Source of the DNA: Lunularia cruciata
Taxonomy: Eukaryota; Streptophyta; Marchantiopsida; Lunulariales; Lunulariaceae
Assembly (NCBI GenBank): GCA_948567375.1
Contig: OX419762.1
Location: forward strand, 53,425,034-53,489,033
Reading direction: 5' to 3'
Length of the DNA: 64,000 bases
Shown here: in pieces, positions 1-11,610 of the stretch
Position numbering within the stretch: position 1 is the first letter of the stretch
How the letters are laid out: each line of letters starts with the position of its first letter
Translations under genes and position numbers: made by a program
Notes under the pieces: model-generated
Database searches by the model: none
What the model saw: the letters and a program-made list of their open reading frames with translations, nothing else
What the model was told of the DNA's origin: nothing

Positions 1-834
1 CCTCATGGGACGCTTTGGAGAAAGAGACGGGTTCATTGATTATTATAGATGTTTATTGTTAGACCTTATACCACATTCACATCACTAGGACTATCCATCA
101 AATATATATTGTTAGTTGATAGTGCAACACTTCCATATTGTAGGAACGATCTCCATGGTACTATACGTTGTCCTAGATTTACTCCACTTAATATACCTAG
201 GTCATCACAGATTTTGCCATTGGACCGCTTGGTAGCTCCACTAGATAGATTTATAGCCATCAGCACTGCTATTACATTTTTGAAGAGGAGTGGACATCTG
301 GCAGACTTAGGGATTATAGTGGAGATCCACACTAGCTTTTTGCAGAGTGTTTCCGGGAGCCTCCTCTACATGTCAAGGAGAGTATATGGATGTGGACATA
401 TAGCCTTTTTTCCTCCACAAATGCCTATATAGCCGCTTGGAGGATGCACTACATTTCCAATCACACCATACTTAGACTTCATCTACATGATGTACTTGGT
501 ATATTTCATGATCATTATATATTTGTATTTGCTATGCATACTATTATATTTTACTTCTTATTACATTTTACTGTTGTAACCTTTCTATTTAAAAAAAAGG
601 GTGGAAGCATATAAATGTAATGTGGATTCAATGGGATTTATAACTATTTCTTACTCTTACTCATATATACAAACTCATACCTCCTTATATACGTAGATGG
701 CTTTGTTAGATGAGGTATCATTAATGTGACAATGTATATAACTCTCTTAGACTAATTAACACATTTATTTACATGATTGCATGTACCACTCTAATACTAA
801 ACCACCCATATATAATGAGTAACCCTGGGTAACC
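1..834. other. Intergenic sequence, no gene recognised
   Basis: AT-rich sequence. Short open frames occur on both strands but none shows a recognisable domain or coding-like composition. No RNA gene or terminal-repeat structure is visible. Confidence 0.5.
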
Positions 835-1110
835 TATCTAGGCGCATACTAGAGGTCTGTAGCGCATACAAGCAAACACAAATGCATACAAGCGCATACT
901 GCTAACCTGGAGCACATACATGGACATATGACAAGCCTATGAGGCACGAGTGAGATTTATGAAAGATATTGGGAGTGCATACTACTAACAACGAGCACTT
1001 ACAGGTGCACACAACAACATACACAAAGCATAAAGCATAAAGGAATGCATACTAGATGTTGTGAGTGCATATGGGCGGTTATGGTGAATGCATATTGGCT
1101 AGTTGTAGCG
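835..1110. repeat. Degenerate minisatellite of GCGCATAC/GTGCATAC motifs
   Basis: The octamer GCGCATAC and variants (GTGCATAC, ATGCATAC, GCGCATAA) recur about ten times at irregular spacing of roughly 15-60 bases. Spacing and flanks are not constant, so this is a decayed tandem repeat rather than an ordered array. No coding frame crosses it. Confidence 0.6.
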
Positions 1111-1200
1111 CATAACAATAACAAGGCTGCCCTCAATAGGGACAGGCTTCTGCTTTGTATGACTCGCTGAAGTTCGTGAATCGATGGTGCTTTGGTTTGT

Positions 1201-2300
1201 TCACTTGTCTTTCGATATCACGTTTTCTCGTTGAATATCGGATATGGCGTCAGTATATTCGTTGATGGATTGGTCCCTTTTCAGTGAGTTGTCAACAATC
1301 TCGTTTCTTTCAGCTTCAAGACAAGACTGATATATTGACTTGATCAAATTTCCTGTTTCTAGCTCCAATGGCACGCTCTGCGGGTCGAGCTTTCCAGGGA
1401 AGATTTCTTCTAAGAAGCGCTCACAACTTTTCTCCGCCATCTCTTCAGTGCAGGTGACATGATTTCTTGATTCCTGTACAATCACCGGATAAACCTTGCT
1501 TGGGCGATTCTCAATGTAAGAACCAAGAAGTGGCGCATAGAATAGGTTCTGTCTTCCAGACGAGGTAATTCAGGGACAGGAAGGTGCTCCATCAGGTAGT
1601 CTTTTCTTCTCGATCGTGATGCTCCGCCGAAGTATCCAACAACCATATGGCTGAACCGCATATTTGATGCAGAAAAGCCTCACAGGTAACAACGTTGAAG
1701 CGCACTTTATCGAAAACTCACAAATTCTCGCGACTTGTGCGCGTTTCTTCGAGCAGGTTATTACGTAAAACGATGTCCGGTTGGCCCGAGAAACTAGAAG
1801 AATTGGTGCACTCCAAGATGCGGGATCCGTTTCCACCCTACCTGCAATTCATGATACACAATAGAAGTTCAGATCTCCCGACAAGGATATGTCGGAGATA
1901 TCTCAGCTCGAAATAACGATTCAGATCCACAATTAGGCGTATGTTTAAGTGGGTAAGGCCCAGATAAGTTGTAGGGATGTCCGATTGAAACACTGTTAAC
2001 GGTTCCAACGGAATATCAAATGAAGGTATGCAGGAAATCCTAAGCGGAAGGTCAATATTCTTGTGAAATCCGGCATTGGAACGGATGGATGCCTATTGCA
2101 AAGTTGTACAAATAACTAGTCAGCAACACGTAGTGCGCGAAGTTTGCAAAGATTGGCTTGTCTTGGCTTGATTTATAACTGCGCTAGATCTACACCTTCC
2201 CCGAAATCGAAGTTCAGGACGCTTTGATCGATTGTTGGCTTCAGACGTTCACTTCGAACAGCAGTACTATTCTGACAAGTTTTACGACAGCTAGAGTAGC
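1201..2300 (-). pseudogene. Decayed coding segment of unrecognised protein
   Basis: Reading the minus strand from 2300 to 1201, coding-like peptides follow one another but change frame. They include a stretch containing DQSVLNFDFGEGVDLAQ (about 2230-2130), one containing IDLPLRISCIPSFDIPLEPL (about 2060-1990), one containing FDKVRFNVVTCEAFLHQ (about 1715-1660), MVVGYFGGASRSRRKDYLM (about 1640-1585) and finally NLFYAPLLGSYIENRPSK running into an acidic tail that ends at 1201. Moving between them needs at least two frame changes and passes a TGA near 1720. Some changes could be small introns, but I found no convincing GT-AG pair for the 1650 and 1565 junctions, so a pseudogene is more likely. 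I do not recognise the family. Amino-acid usage differs clearly from the retroelement-derived frames elsewhere in the window. Confidence 0.4.
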
Positions 2301-4153
2301 AAACACTGGTCTGCTCAGATAACAACATATCCGTAGTAGCTTAGTTGCATCTTTGGACATCATGTCTTAACACACGGAACATGATAAAACATTTACTGCG
2401 CCTTTATCCATACAGATGCTCGTGAACTTCCCCAAAACGGGACGAAAGAGTAAATTGCTTGCTTCTGATCTCTGTTAATTTTTAAAGTGAGAGTTGAGAG
2501 GAATCTGAGAATTGCAAAGTGGAAGGGAATGAGGGACTGTACACTGTTGAATTCGATCGTCGAGTCCAGCGTGTGGATTTACCAAATGCCAACTTTCCGG
2601 TGCTACAGTGAACAACGATTGAGTGAACTTACTCCGAAGTGCTAGAACACGTTGTGTCTTAACAACCCTTGAATATTACAGGAGAAGGTTGAGGTCTTTA
2701 TACAGGCTCCAACTTCACCACGTTGTTCAATTATATCTTCGATCCAAGTCAATCACAGTAAATCTCCGTTTGTTCGACGGAGAGCGAAACAGATCAATGA
2801 CCTTGAACTTCCATTTTCTTTGGGGGCACAGAAAATGTTCCGCATGTCAGAGGGAGTCGTTAAAGGTCTAGAATGAGTGATATGCCATTCAGAATCACCC
2901 GGTGATTGAGCATTATGCTTTACGAAGCAACTGAGCTGCAAGGGGAAACATATAATCACAGACCACGTTGCATCTGCACGAAGTATATGGATATCGACCG
3001 AACTACGTAATGATTACGGTGACGCAAGTGCAGACTGGTATACTACTATTTGAAATCCATGAGCTACCAATCTATGTCAGCTTGAAATTCAGCAAAACAA
3101 TTGTAAATGCGTCTTTTGGAGAATGGGACCATCATCGTCGTGCAAATCCGCTGCGAATGACGACACTGCATCACTCAGAACCTTTTCTTTCAGATTTGTG
3201 ACCCAGAAGACTTCTTCTATTGCTATATCTTTAGCTTTTCAGACGAGCACTTTTGATCCACAAGAGAATCATCCGGCAGCAGTTATCGTCTTTTCGGTTG
3301 GTTCATTTTGAGCACGAGAAGACTCTAGAGCATTAGACTCTAGGTCCAACGAGATAACTAGATCAGAACGAAGGCTACGTCGACCCATACTTGGGAGAAG
3401 CGTGGAATCTTAGTTTGCTAGAAGAGTTATATTATTTACTAATCAAACGTCTCTCTTGGTGGGAGAGGATTACATTCTTACTTGAGTTAATATGGTTAGC
3501 TCAAATAATTGTATTTATATGTCGATGAGACGAAGTTTTCCCCACCTTTCGCATTCGCTTAAACGACCAGCATCTTAGAAGGTATACTCGTCAGAATTCC
3601 TGATGAAACAAGGATCATTACTTCTTTGTGAAACCACTTGTTCCCAACTGAGCACGGGCCTTCTGAGTCAAGGTCGCCTCGGGGTTCCTGTCGCCTCGCT
3701 TTTCTCTTCTCCTTTCTCGCTCGTCTTCTGAAGAGGACGACAAGGATGATGCCGTGCTGGAGGTGTCGGAGGATGCCGAAGGTGTTTGTTTGTTTGGCAG
3801 TTTTCTTCAGTGGTTTCTTCAAGCTGCGGCTTTGGCGTGATCTCCGTGCAGGGTTCATCTTTGCCACCTCATACAATTCTGCAGATCTGACCACTCAATC
3901 CAATGGATCGTGTCCTCTCGTTTCCTTGCAAAGACTCGAAGCTTCGCAAGCAGTCCTCCTAGGAACCATGCTACCGCTAGTGCATCTGAGTATCCTAGGG
4001 TTACTACTCTCTTGGGAACTCAAACTTAGCAGGCTTTGAAATCTCTCCATATAGTCTCACTGCTTTTTGTTTTTCTTCCACTCCAAACTATTGAGAGTAG
4101 TGTGAAAAAACGTTGGCCTCATAATACAGTTCTTGGAATCAGTCCATATATAA
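2301..4153. other. Unassigned sequence left of the Copia element
   Basis: No gene recognised. A minus-strand frame at 3559-3894 is basic and low in complexity (Arg/Lys/Ser-rich, with an alternative frame rich in Ser, Asp and Glu). It resembles the low-complexity linkers of retroelement gag proteins, but there is no diagnostic motif. The rest holds only short frames. Confidence 0.35.
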
Positions 4154-4158
4154 TTCAC

Positions 4159-4560
4159 TGTTAGAAAGTACAGTCCCAAGGGACCTCTCGCAATAGCACG
4201 TCATAAGACCCATTAAACATAAGCAGAGGACTAACAAGAAATAACGTGGTTCACTCCCTGTCCCGGAAGCTACCTCCACGGCTGAAACAGGCTCACACCA
4301 GCCTACGACCCTTTATTTCCATTGCACATATGTATATATATACAAACACAGGGATAGTCACTCTGTCACTATCTAAACTCCTGAATATAGACCTGCGTGA
4401 CTTCATGAATATTGACCACTCAAGATATCTAGTCACTTTAATACTCAACCTTAGAAGTGACTGAATATATATCCGCATGATACTGTAAGGAGTTTCCATC
4501 AGTCAAGTTTTGCTCTTGCTCTTGATCAGGCAAGTCACTTATAGCAAGCCAAACATAACA
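4159..4560 (-). repeat. Copia 3' LTR
   Basis: 402-bp direct repeat of 8619-9020. Begins TGTTAGAAAG and ends CATAACA on the plus strand. A TATA-rich tract (about 4328-4342) lies inside. In the element sense this is the downstream LTR, next to the polypurine tract. Confidence 0.95.
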
Positions 4561-4575
4561 AACTCCACCTTTTGC
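4561..4575 (-). promoter_or_regulatory. Polypurine tract of the Copia element
   Basis: Immediately inside the 3' LTR the minus strand reads a purine-rich AAAAGGTGGAGTT. This is the usual position and composition of the second-strand primer in Copia elements. Confidence 0.8.
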
Positions 4576-4589
4576 TTGTATCCACCTTA

Positions 4590-5690
4590 TCATCCCAAAG
4601 AGCAACATTGAACGTTAAGCAAGTTCATGCATAACTTGAATTTCTCAACAGGAACAGGTTTAGTCAGCATATCAGCTGCGTTTACCTCTGTGCCAATCTT
4701 TTGCAGATTGATTTCACCATTTGTCACAGCTTCCCTGATAAAATGTTGTCTCACATCAATATGCTTTGTCCTTGAATGATATACTTGATTCTTTGCCAAG
4801 TGAATAGCGCTTTGGCTATCACAAAAGAGTGTGGACTTCATATTAGGGAGTCCTATATCCTTGGCTAATCTTTGTAGCCATATTGCCTCCTTGGCAGCCT
4901 CAGTTGTTGCCATATATTCTGCCTCTGTAGTGGAAAGAGCAACAGTAGATTGGAGAGTAGACTTCCAACTTACTGCACCACCAACAAGTGTAAAAGCAAA
5001 TCCTATTGTAGACCTTCTCTTATCCAAGTCTCCGGCAAAATCAGAATCTACGTACCCTATAATTCCTCCTTCTTGTTCCTTCTCCACATCAAAGTTAATG
5101 CCAATATTTATAGTCCCTTTCAAGTAACGAAGTATCCACTTCACAACTTCCCAATGTTGTTTCCCCGGATTTGCCATGTATCTACTCACCATGCTCACAG
5201 CATATGAGATGTCTGGTCTAGTGCAGACCATAGCATACATTAAACTCCCAACAGCACTAGCATAAGGAATGTTGGACATTACTTTTCTCTCCTCCTCATT
5301 TGATGGACATTGCTCCAATGATATCCTGAAATGACTTGCCATTGGAGTGTTCACTGGTTTTGCTTTCTCCATGCCAAACCGAGCAAGTAATTTTTCCAAA
5401 TATCTCCTTTGAGATATCCATAACTTTCCCTTGCTCCTGTCCCGATGGATTTCAATCCCAAGTACCCTCTTTGAAGAACCCAAGTCCTTCATATCAAACT
5501 CCTTACCAAGTTGTGCTTTCAATTTCTCCACCTCAACCATATCCTTTGCAGCAATCAGCATATCATCCACATATAGTACCAAGATGATTATTTCAAATAC
5601 TCTAGGTCCATGTAGCTTCTTGAGGTACACACAACAATCTGATTCACTTCTGTTATATCCTTGCTTCAACATGAAAGTATCAAATTTCAT
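4590..5690 (-). pseudogene. Copia RT C-terminal half and RNase H
   Basis: Third segment of the polyprotein, about 366 codons. It contains the RT active-site motif YVDDMLIAAKD (about 5565) followed by the Copia RNase H region with GYVDSDFAGDLDKRRST, STTEAEYMA and the C-terminal KHIDVRQHFIRE. These are the hallmark blocks of plant Tnt1-like elements and no stop occurs between them. The segment is in the same frame as the gag part but is separated from the preceding one by a short deletion at about 5687. The deletion removes the conserved residues that normally follow the LKQSPR block and shifts the frame. Confidence 0.9.
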
Positions 5691-7065
5691 GTCTTGGACT
5701 TTGCTTTAGTCCATATAAGGACTTTTGTAACCTGCAAACCAAGTTCTGGTTCCTTGGTACCACAAAACCTTCAGGTTGATGCATGTAAATCTCCTCCTCC
5801 AATTCTCCATGTAAAAAAGCAGTTGTAACATCTAGTTGCTCCAACTCCAAGTTATGCAATGCAACTGTTGCCAATAGTGCACAAATTGAAGAGATTTTTA
5901 CCACTGGTGAAAAAATCTCATTGAAGTCAATACCTTCTTTTTGGCTGTAACCCTTTGCTACAAGCCTTGCTTTGTATCTATCTCCACCTGATTTTGGAAG
6001 TCCTTCCTTCTTCCGAAATATCCATCTGCAACCAATTGCCTTCTTTCCCATAGGGAATTTTTCAAGTCTCCAAGTTTGGTTCTTGGCCAAAGACTTCATC
6101 TCCTCTTCCATTGCACAATGCCATTTTTGACATTCTTGATCTTGCATTGCTTCTTCATATGAAGAAGGCTCACCATTCTCCGTAAGAAGAGCATAAGCTA
6201 CAAAAGAATCATCAAATCTCTTTGGAGGCCTTCTATCCCTATTTGGATACCTACGTTCATGAATCAATTCTGGGCTTTGCTCTTCTAATGGTTCACTTGG
6301 TAGATCTACAAGAGGTGAAATGTCTTCATTTCCAGTATCAATATCTATCTTAATAAAATCTGACTGAATTTGTTTTTTCTTTTCTTTTGCTATAGTAATA
6401 GTCTTCATTGTACTAGTCTCATCAAAAACTACATCCCTACTCACAACAAGACAACACCTTTCTGGATCCCACAATCTATATCCCTTTGTATCCTTCTCAT
6501 ATCCCAAGAAAATACATTTTCTAGATTTGGGGTCTAACTTTGTCCTTTGTTCTTGTTGAATATGAACATAAGCTATGCATCCAAATACTCTAAGTGAATC
6601 AACATGCCTACCTGTCCATTTTTCCATAGGTGTCTTACACTCAATAGCAGTAGAGGGAGAAAGGTTTACCAAATGACAAGCCGTATTTATAGCTTCTGCC
6701 CAAAAACTCTTCTCCAATCCAGCATTGCTTAACATACTTCTTGCTTTCTCCAAGAGTGTACGATTTATCCGCCCTGCCACACCATTTTGCTGAGGAGTAC
6801 CCGGTATGGTAAAGTGATGGATTATCCCTTCACTCTTACAATATCTATCAAACTCTCCAGATTTGTATTCTCCACCATTATCAGACCTCAAACACTTCAC
6901 TTTCCTTCCAGTTTGTTTCTCCATCATCACCTTCCATTGTTTAAAGATAGAGAAGACCTCTGATTTTTGCTTCATGGTGTAGACCCATACTCTCCTAGAG
7001 TAATCATCAACCAAAGACACAAAATATAATGCTCCAGATTTTGAAGCTACAGGTGCAGGCCCCAA
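5680..7065 (-). pseudogene. Copia integrase core and RT N-terminal half, catalytic Glu lost
   Basis: Second polyprotein segment, about 461 codons, in a different frame from its neighbours. The integrase core starts around the SLVDDYSRRVWVY block, continues with LRSDNGGEY (second catalytic Asp) and reaches PQQNGVAGRINRTLLEKA. In the family the residue after VA is the third catalytic acid (Glu); here the codon at 6774-6772 is GGG (Gly), so strand transfer should be inactive. The RT N-terminal half follows, with KARLVAKGYSQKEGIDFNE and LDVTTAFLHGELEEEIYM (the motif A Asp is present). The frame ends where the deletion near 5687 occurs. Confidence 0.9.
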
Positions 7066-8528
7066 ACATCAGAATGCACATAGTCTAAAATTCCCTTTGT
7101 GCAATGAACTCCTGTGGAAAAGCTTACCCTCCGTTGCTTTCCTATTACACAATGCTCACAGAATTTTAACTTACAACTTTTAAGGCCCTTCAGAAGTTGT
7201 TGCTTGGACAATTCACTTAGACCCCTTTCACTCATATGACCCAACCGGAGGTGCCATAACTGAGTAAGATCTTTGGGATCTTCATTTTCAGAAATAGTAC
7301 TTGCCACTCCTCCAGTGATGGTCTCTCCAACAAGCTCATAAAGGTTTCCTATCTTCTTGCCCTTCATTACAACCAATGCTCCTTTTGATACCTTGAGTGT
7401 TCCATTTTCTGCTCCCCACCTCCAACCATTTGAGTCCAAAGTGCCTAGTGATATCAAATTCTTCCTTAACTCAAGAACATGCCTCACATCAACAAGAGTC
7501 CTCACAATACCATCAAACATCTTAATGTGTATTGTACCAATGCCAATAGCTTTACAAGCCATGTTGTTCCCCATTATTACAGATCCTCCATTGAATGATT
7601 TGTACTCATGAAACCACTCCTTATTTGGACACATATGGTAAGAGCAACCTGAGTCCAATATCCATGACTCCTCAAATTGATCTTTGTCTTGGGTAACACA
7701 TAGAACATCATCCACAACTCCAGATGACTCAGCAATGCTTGCTTGATCTGAAAGTTGACCTTTATCCTTGTTGGACTCAAGCCTCTTGTTGTTACAATCC
7801 TTCTTGAAATGTCCAACCTTCCCACAAATCCAGCACTTGCCTTTGAAACCTCCAATTCTAGACTTGGATCTTGATTTACTTTTGATCTGATCTCTCTCTC
7901 TTGCCCTTCCTCTGATAAATAGAGCCTCTGAATTTGTCTTCTCTTGGTTGGGTCTTTTTTGCATCTCATTGGACAATAATGCTGAAATGACCTCCTCACA
8001 GTTTATATCATCCTTCCCATATAGAAGAGTTGTGACCAAATGCTCATACGATGGAGAAAGTGAAGTCAATAACAGCAATGCCTTATCCTCCTCTTCTAAC
8101 TTAAACTCTATGCTCATCAACTCACAAATGATTTTGTTGAAAGCATTGAGGTGCTCCATAATACTCTGGCCTTCCTTCATCCTCAACATATACAACTTCT
8201 GTTTAAGAAACAGTCTGTTTGTCAAAGACTTGGTCATATAAAGATTTTCCAGTTTGACCCATAGTTTTGGTGCAGATTCCTCATTCATAACATTGTATAG
8301 CACTTCATCAGCAAGGTTCAACCTAATAGTGCTAATAGCTCTCAGATCTGCATCTTCATCTTCCCCATCCTCATCACTTTTGTCCTCCTTTTTCTTCTTC
8401 AGTGCTCCATGCAGTCCTTGCTGGACAAGAAGATCCTTCATCTTCAGTTGCCAAAGTCCAAAATTGTTTTTCCCATCAAACTTCTCCACTGCAAATTTAG
8501 CATTGGATATGGATATCACCCCTGCCAT
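7047..8528 (-). pseudogene. Copia gag, protease and integrase zinc finger
   Basis: First polyprotein segment. The start chosen is the ATG at 8528, about 80 bases inside the primer-binding site; the frame remains open upstream but without ATG. Order: the gag domain of the Tnt1/UBN2 type, a CCHC zinc knuckle CWICGKVGHFKKDC (about residue 230), the aspartic protease motif ILDSGCSYHM (about residue 290), then the GAG-pre-integrase HHCC finger (HLRLGHM ... CEHCVIGK, about residues 425-465). It ends just inside the integrase core because one C is missing from a G/C run near 7063, which pushes translation into a stop at 7047. Confidence 0.92.
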
Positions 8529-8604
8529 TGCTTTGCTGTGGACTTGCTTCTGGACCCACTTCCCTGCACCCTCAGATCTCAAGACCCTCTTGAGGACCAA
8601 CTAC

Positions 8605-8616
8605 GCTCTGATACCA
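8605..8616 (-). promoter_or_regulatory. Primer-binding site, initiator tRNA-Met type
   Basis: Two bases inside the 5' LTR the minus strand reads TGGTATCAGAGC, the 12-base complement of the 3' end of plant initiator tRNA-Met that many plant LTR elements use. It fixes element orientation and the LTR boundary. Confidence 0.95.
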
Positions 8617-8618
8617 AT

Positions 8619-9020
8619 TGTTAGAAAGTACAGTCCCAAGGGACCTCTCGCAATAGCACATCATACGACCCATTAAACATAAGCAAAGGACTAACAAGAA
8701 ATAACTCGGTTCACTCCTTGTCCCGGAAGCTACCTCCACGGCTGAAACAGGCTCACACCAGCCTACGACCCTTTATTTCCATTGCACATATGTATATATA
8801 TACAAACACAGGGATAGTCACTCTGTCACTGTCTAAACTCCTGAATATAGACCTGCGTGACTTCATGAGTATTGACCACTCAAGATATCTAGTCACTTTA
8901 ATACTCAACCTTAGAAGTGACTGAATATATATCCGCATGATACTGTAAGGAGTTTCCATCAGTCAAGTTTTGCTCTTGCTCTTGATCAGGCAAGTCACTT
9001 ATAGCAAGCCAATCATAACA
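8619..9020 (-). repeat. Copia 5' LTR
   Basis: 402-bp LTR identical in length and ends to 4159-4560, with about nine substitutions between the copies (counted by eye) and no indels. A run of alternating TA (about 8789-8801) is the likely TATA region. Followed by the TTCAC target duplication at 9021-9025. Confidence 0.95.
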
Positions 9021-9138
9021 TTCACTAACTACCAGCCAGTCCTGCACATTCACCAGATCCTGGCTGACATGTGTACTAGTTTTGCGCTGTTTGTCGGAGG
9101 AGATTCAAGAATATTTGAAGTCAGTCTGCGTCGTCATC

Positions 9139-9486
9139 TTATTTGTTGGCGACTGATGTAGCTTCAAATTCCTGCATGAATGTAGCGGGATCTTCTTCAT
9201 CATCCTTCCCTTTAAATTTCTGGTAGTTTTGTCTTGTGAAGGGAGTGTGGTTTGCCATGCTGAAGGAAGAATTTGAGGTGGTGGACATGAGCAAAAGCGT
9301 CAAACAAGTCCTGGCACACTGTTTGGAAAGGTGTCTTCCTTCTCTGCCTCCATAGGTGGATCTGCAAAGGTCTTTCCGGAGACAAATCAATGTAGTTCTT
9401 GGTCCTGTGTGGACTACAAACACAAGCTCTTCAATGAAGAGTTTGACAAAAAGTTCCAACAAGCTCTTCAATGAAGAGTTTGACAA
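9139..9486 (-). pseudogene. Fragment of a retrotransposon gag
   Basis: A 115-codon minus-strand frame whose C-terminal part contains FTRQNYQKFKGKDDEEDPAT followed by FMQEFE. This is the N-terminal signature of gag proteins of plant Ty3/Gypsy elements (a target-DNA-like 'F.G..DP..F...FE' pattern). Downstream in the minus sense it stops at once, so only the N-terminus remains. No LTR was found attached. Not the same sequence as the Gypsy gag at 39.2-39.9 kb. Confidence 0.45.
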
Positions 9487-9495
9487 AAAGGTCCA
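9422..9495. repeat. 37-bp tandem duplication
   Basis: Two near-identical units beginning ACAAGCTCTTCAATGAAGAG, offset by 37 bases (9422 and 9459). They lie in the gag relic region. Confidence 0.85.
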
Positions 9496-9879
9496 CCAAT
9501 GAAGATAGTATCACTCTTTCTCCTAGGCCAGAGGGGAGAATGGAAGTCAATCCAAGAGAACACTCCTGTGATACTTCCTTCCTTCTATGGTTTGTGATGT
9601 CTGGCTGACGCTGCTAGGTGAAGATTGAACCAAGAAATGTGTGGAATTGGGAAAATGCGCAGCAAGCCCTAGGAGGCAGGGTCTTGAGTCCCCCCTTCTC
9701 CTTTGTTCAACAATAACCACCACTCAACAAGCTCCATATCATGCACTGTTTTTCTCTCAAGCTATGAGGTTCATGCTTGAGCGTTTTGGTGGAGGGCGGA
9801 GTGCCATGCAACTTCTAGTTGTCTCTCTTGCTGAGTTGCCCTTTGCTCTCGAGGAGTTGGAATATTGGTAGGTACTATC

Positions 9880-10610
9880 TTCCCCAACGACATCCACTAC
9901 CTTGCTCTCCCTAACTTCTAACCACTCCAAGGAGTGTATCCACGATAGTTGTGCCGAAAAGGCATTTGTGTACTACAAGGCGGTCCAAGAAGAGAAGTTG
10001 AAGGAGAAGGATGAGGAGATAGCCTGATGAAGAAGGAGATCTCAAGAGCATGAGAATGAATCTTCCAGTTGGATTCCAATTTGCTAACCCTTAAAGGGAG
10101 GTCTAAGTGTCATGGGGAAAGGATGAAGAAGAAGCAAGAGGAGTAGTTGAGTGCTAGAGATGAGGAAGTTGCATCTCTCAAGCAAGAACTAAAGGTTCTC
10201 CGCAACCTTCAACATAAAGGTTGAAAAGGCCCAAATGTGCTTTGAAGAACTAGCCATGGTTGTCAATGGCCACGAGGACGTGAGCAGATCTTCCACATGC
10301 AGATCAGGCAAGAGGTGGATGGAGATACAATCGATCCAAGATACTCTGAGCAAGGAGCAGACGCGGGTGATCACAGTAGTGGAGGATACCACAAACCAAC
10401 TAAAGATTCAAGTTGGAGTGGTGGCATTGACCCAAGTTCCTCATGCAAAGCTCCGAGAGTTGAGGTTGGAGATACATGCTTTGGAGACAAAGAAGTATGA
10501 GATTGAACAATTGGGCAAATTGGATGAGGAGCCACCAAAACAAATCAACAACACATTTGACAATGTCTCAAGAGCTAGAAGAATACAAGGGAGCATGTTG
10601 ATGAGCTGAT
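9880..10610 (+). pseudogene. Degenerate coiled-coil protein gene, probably retroelement-derived
   Basis: In one plus-strand register the peptide reads through AFVYYKAVQEEKLKEKDEEI, then after stops and a frame change SARDEEVASLKQELKVLRN. A final open frame (10235-10609, 124 codons) contains LRELRLEIHALETKKYEIEQ. The heptad-like Leu/Glu/Lys composition predicts coiled coil. There is no recognisable enzyme domain. Architecture (coiled coil followed within about 250 bp by an LTR-like tract) recalls the element at 44.4-48.1 kb, but I see no sequence match between the two. Function unknown. Confidence 0.4.
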
Positions 10611-10863
10611 CCAAAGATGCATCAAGAAAGCCAAGTGGATCAGGGTAGTAGAATGGGTTGTATAAATACACATGTACAAATATAAAATAAGTTACACCTA
10701 CAGGGTGCAATTGTTATTCCACAACGATCGGAGTCGTCATGCCATCGGAGTCAAACCTCATTGTAGTGGGAGACCATTGTAATCAAGCATCACCATGCTA
10801 GCCTACCAACGGGGACAAGATGTTAGCAAGGAAGCACCTATCCGGTGTAACAATGTGTATATA

Positions 10864-11610
10864 ATGTTGGGGAGGACAATGCTCATGTAAAGTAGGACAG
10901 TTTTGCTAGTGCCATGTCATTGTGACCATTCTTCCAATGTCTAGCTAGAGGTTTGTAACTGGTAAGAGTGTATGGTGGGTGCCTTTTGTAGGTGGCGCTC
11001 TCAAAACATTAATTTGGTCACAATAGAGTAGGCACATTAGGGTTAGTCATAATGAGAGCTTAATTTGGGATTGTAGCATTGCATAGATGTGGATGCATCC
11101 CATCGTTTTGGAGTAGAATGTATAAGGGGGATCACCCCAACATAATACAAGTTCAGTTCAACTCAAGCCTATACAAAATTCCAAGCTTCATCATTTGTTA
11201 TCCATATTTGTGTGTATGGTAAATTCACAATTGTATGTGTATGCATGACTTGGATTTTGTATTGGAGACACTGCAATCAGGACCTCAAAGATCACTAACG
11301 TGTCAATGTCAATATTGTGTATGTTTTGTGATTGTTGGATAGAGTAGTGGTGAGGAACTCAAAGTAAGAGCACAAGTGCTAAGGTGCAAGAAGGCAATCA
11401 GGCTTGATCGGGGTGTTTGATTCCTAGGTGTTTTGAAGGATCAAGGCAATAATTGGCCATGATGGTTGGGAGTGTTGTGAAGTACCACGTCTAACAAAAA
11501 GGCCCTCTAGTCACAAACCTGCAGTATAGTGGTGAAGAACATCTTCTAGGAAGGGTAGAACATTGCCATTGGCATTATGGTATGCACAATATAGTTAATT
11601 GCAAGGGTAC
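10864..11610 (+). repeat. Possible decayed LTR
   Basis: Starts with TGTTGGGGAGG, contains a TATA-like ATGTATAAGGGGG at about 11128, and is followed near 11608 by ACAAACGTTTGGTGCCGATG, which resembles LTR-end plus primer-binding-site sequence of plant elements. No second copy or target duplication was found, so this rests on composition and layout only. Confidence 0.25.

Larger units (their letters stand above)
4154..9025 (-). mobile_element. Complete Ty1/Copia LTR retrotransposon, coding-defective
   Basis: A full structural element on the minus strand: 402-bp LTRs at 4159-4560 and 8619-9020, both starting TG and ending CA, flanked by a perfect 5-bp target duplication TTCAC (4154-4158 and 9021-9025). 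The primer-binding site and polypurine tract sit in their expected places. Gene order in the element sense is gag, protease, integrase, RT, RNase H, which defines Copia. By eye the two LTRs differ at about 9 of 402 positions, so the insertion is fairly recent. The polyprotein is broken by a one-base shift near 7063 and a small deletion near 5687, and the integrase has lost a catalytic residue. The copy could only move with proteins supplied in trans. Confidence 0.95.

Noticed and set aside
835-1110. CRISPR-like regularly spaced repeats
   Set aside because: Repeat words are only 8 bases, degenerate, with irregular spacing, in a eukaryotic context.
4246-4464. Short frames inside the Copia LTRs (also 8718-8924)
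   Set aside because: They are duplicated with the LTRs, are not conserved blocks of any Copia protein, and fall over the promoter and U5 regions.
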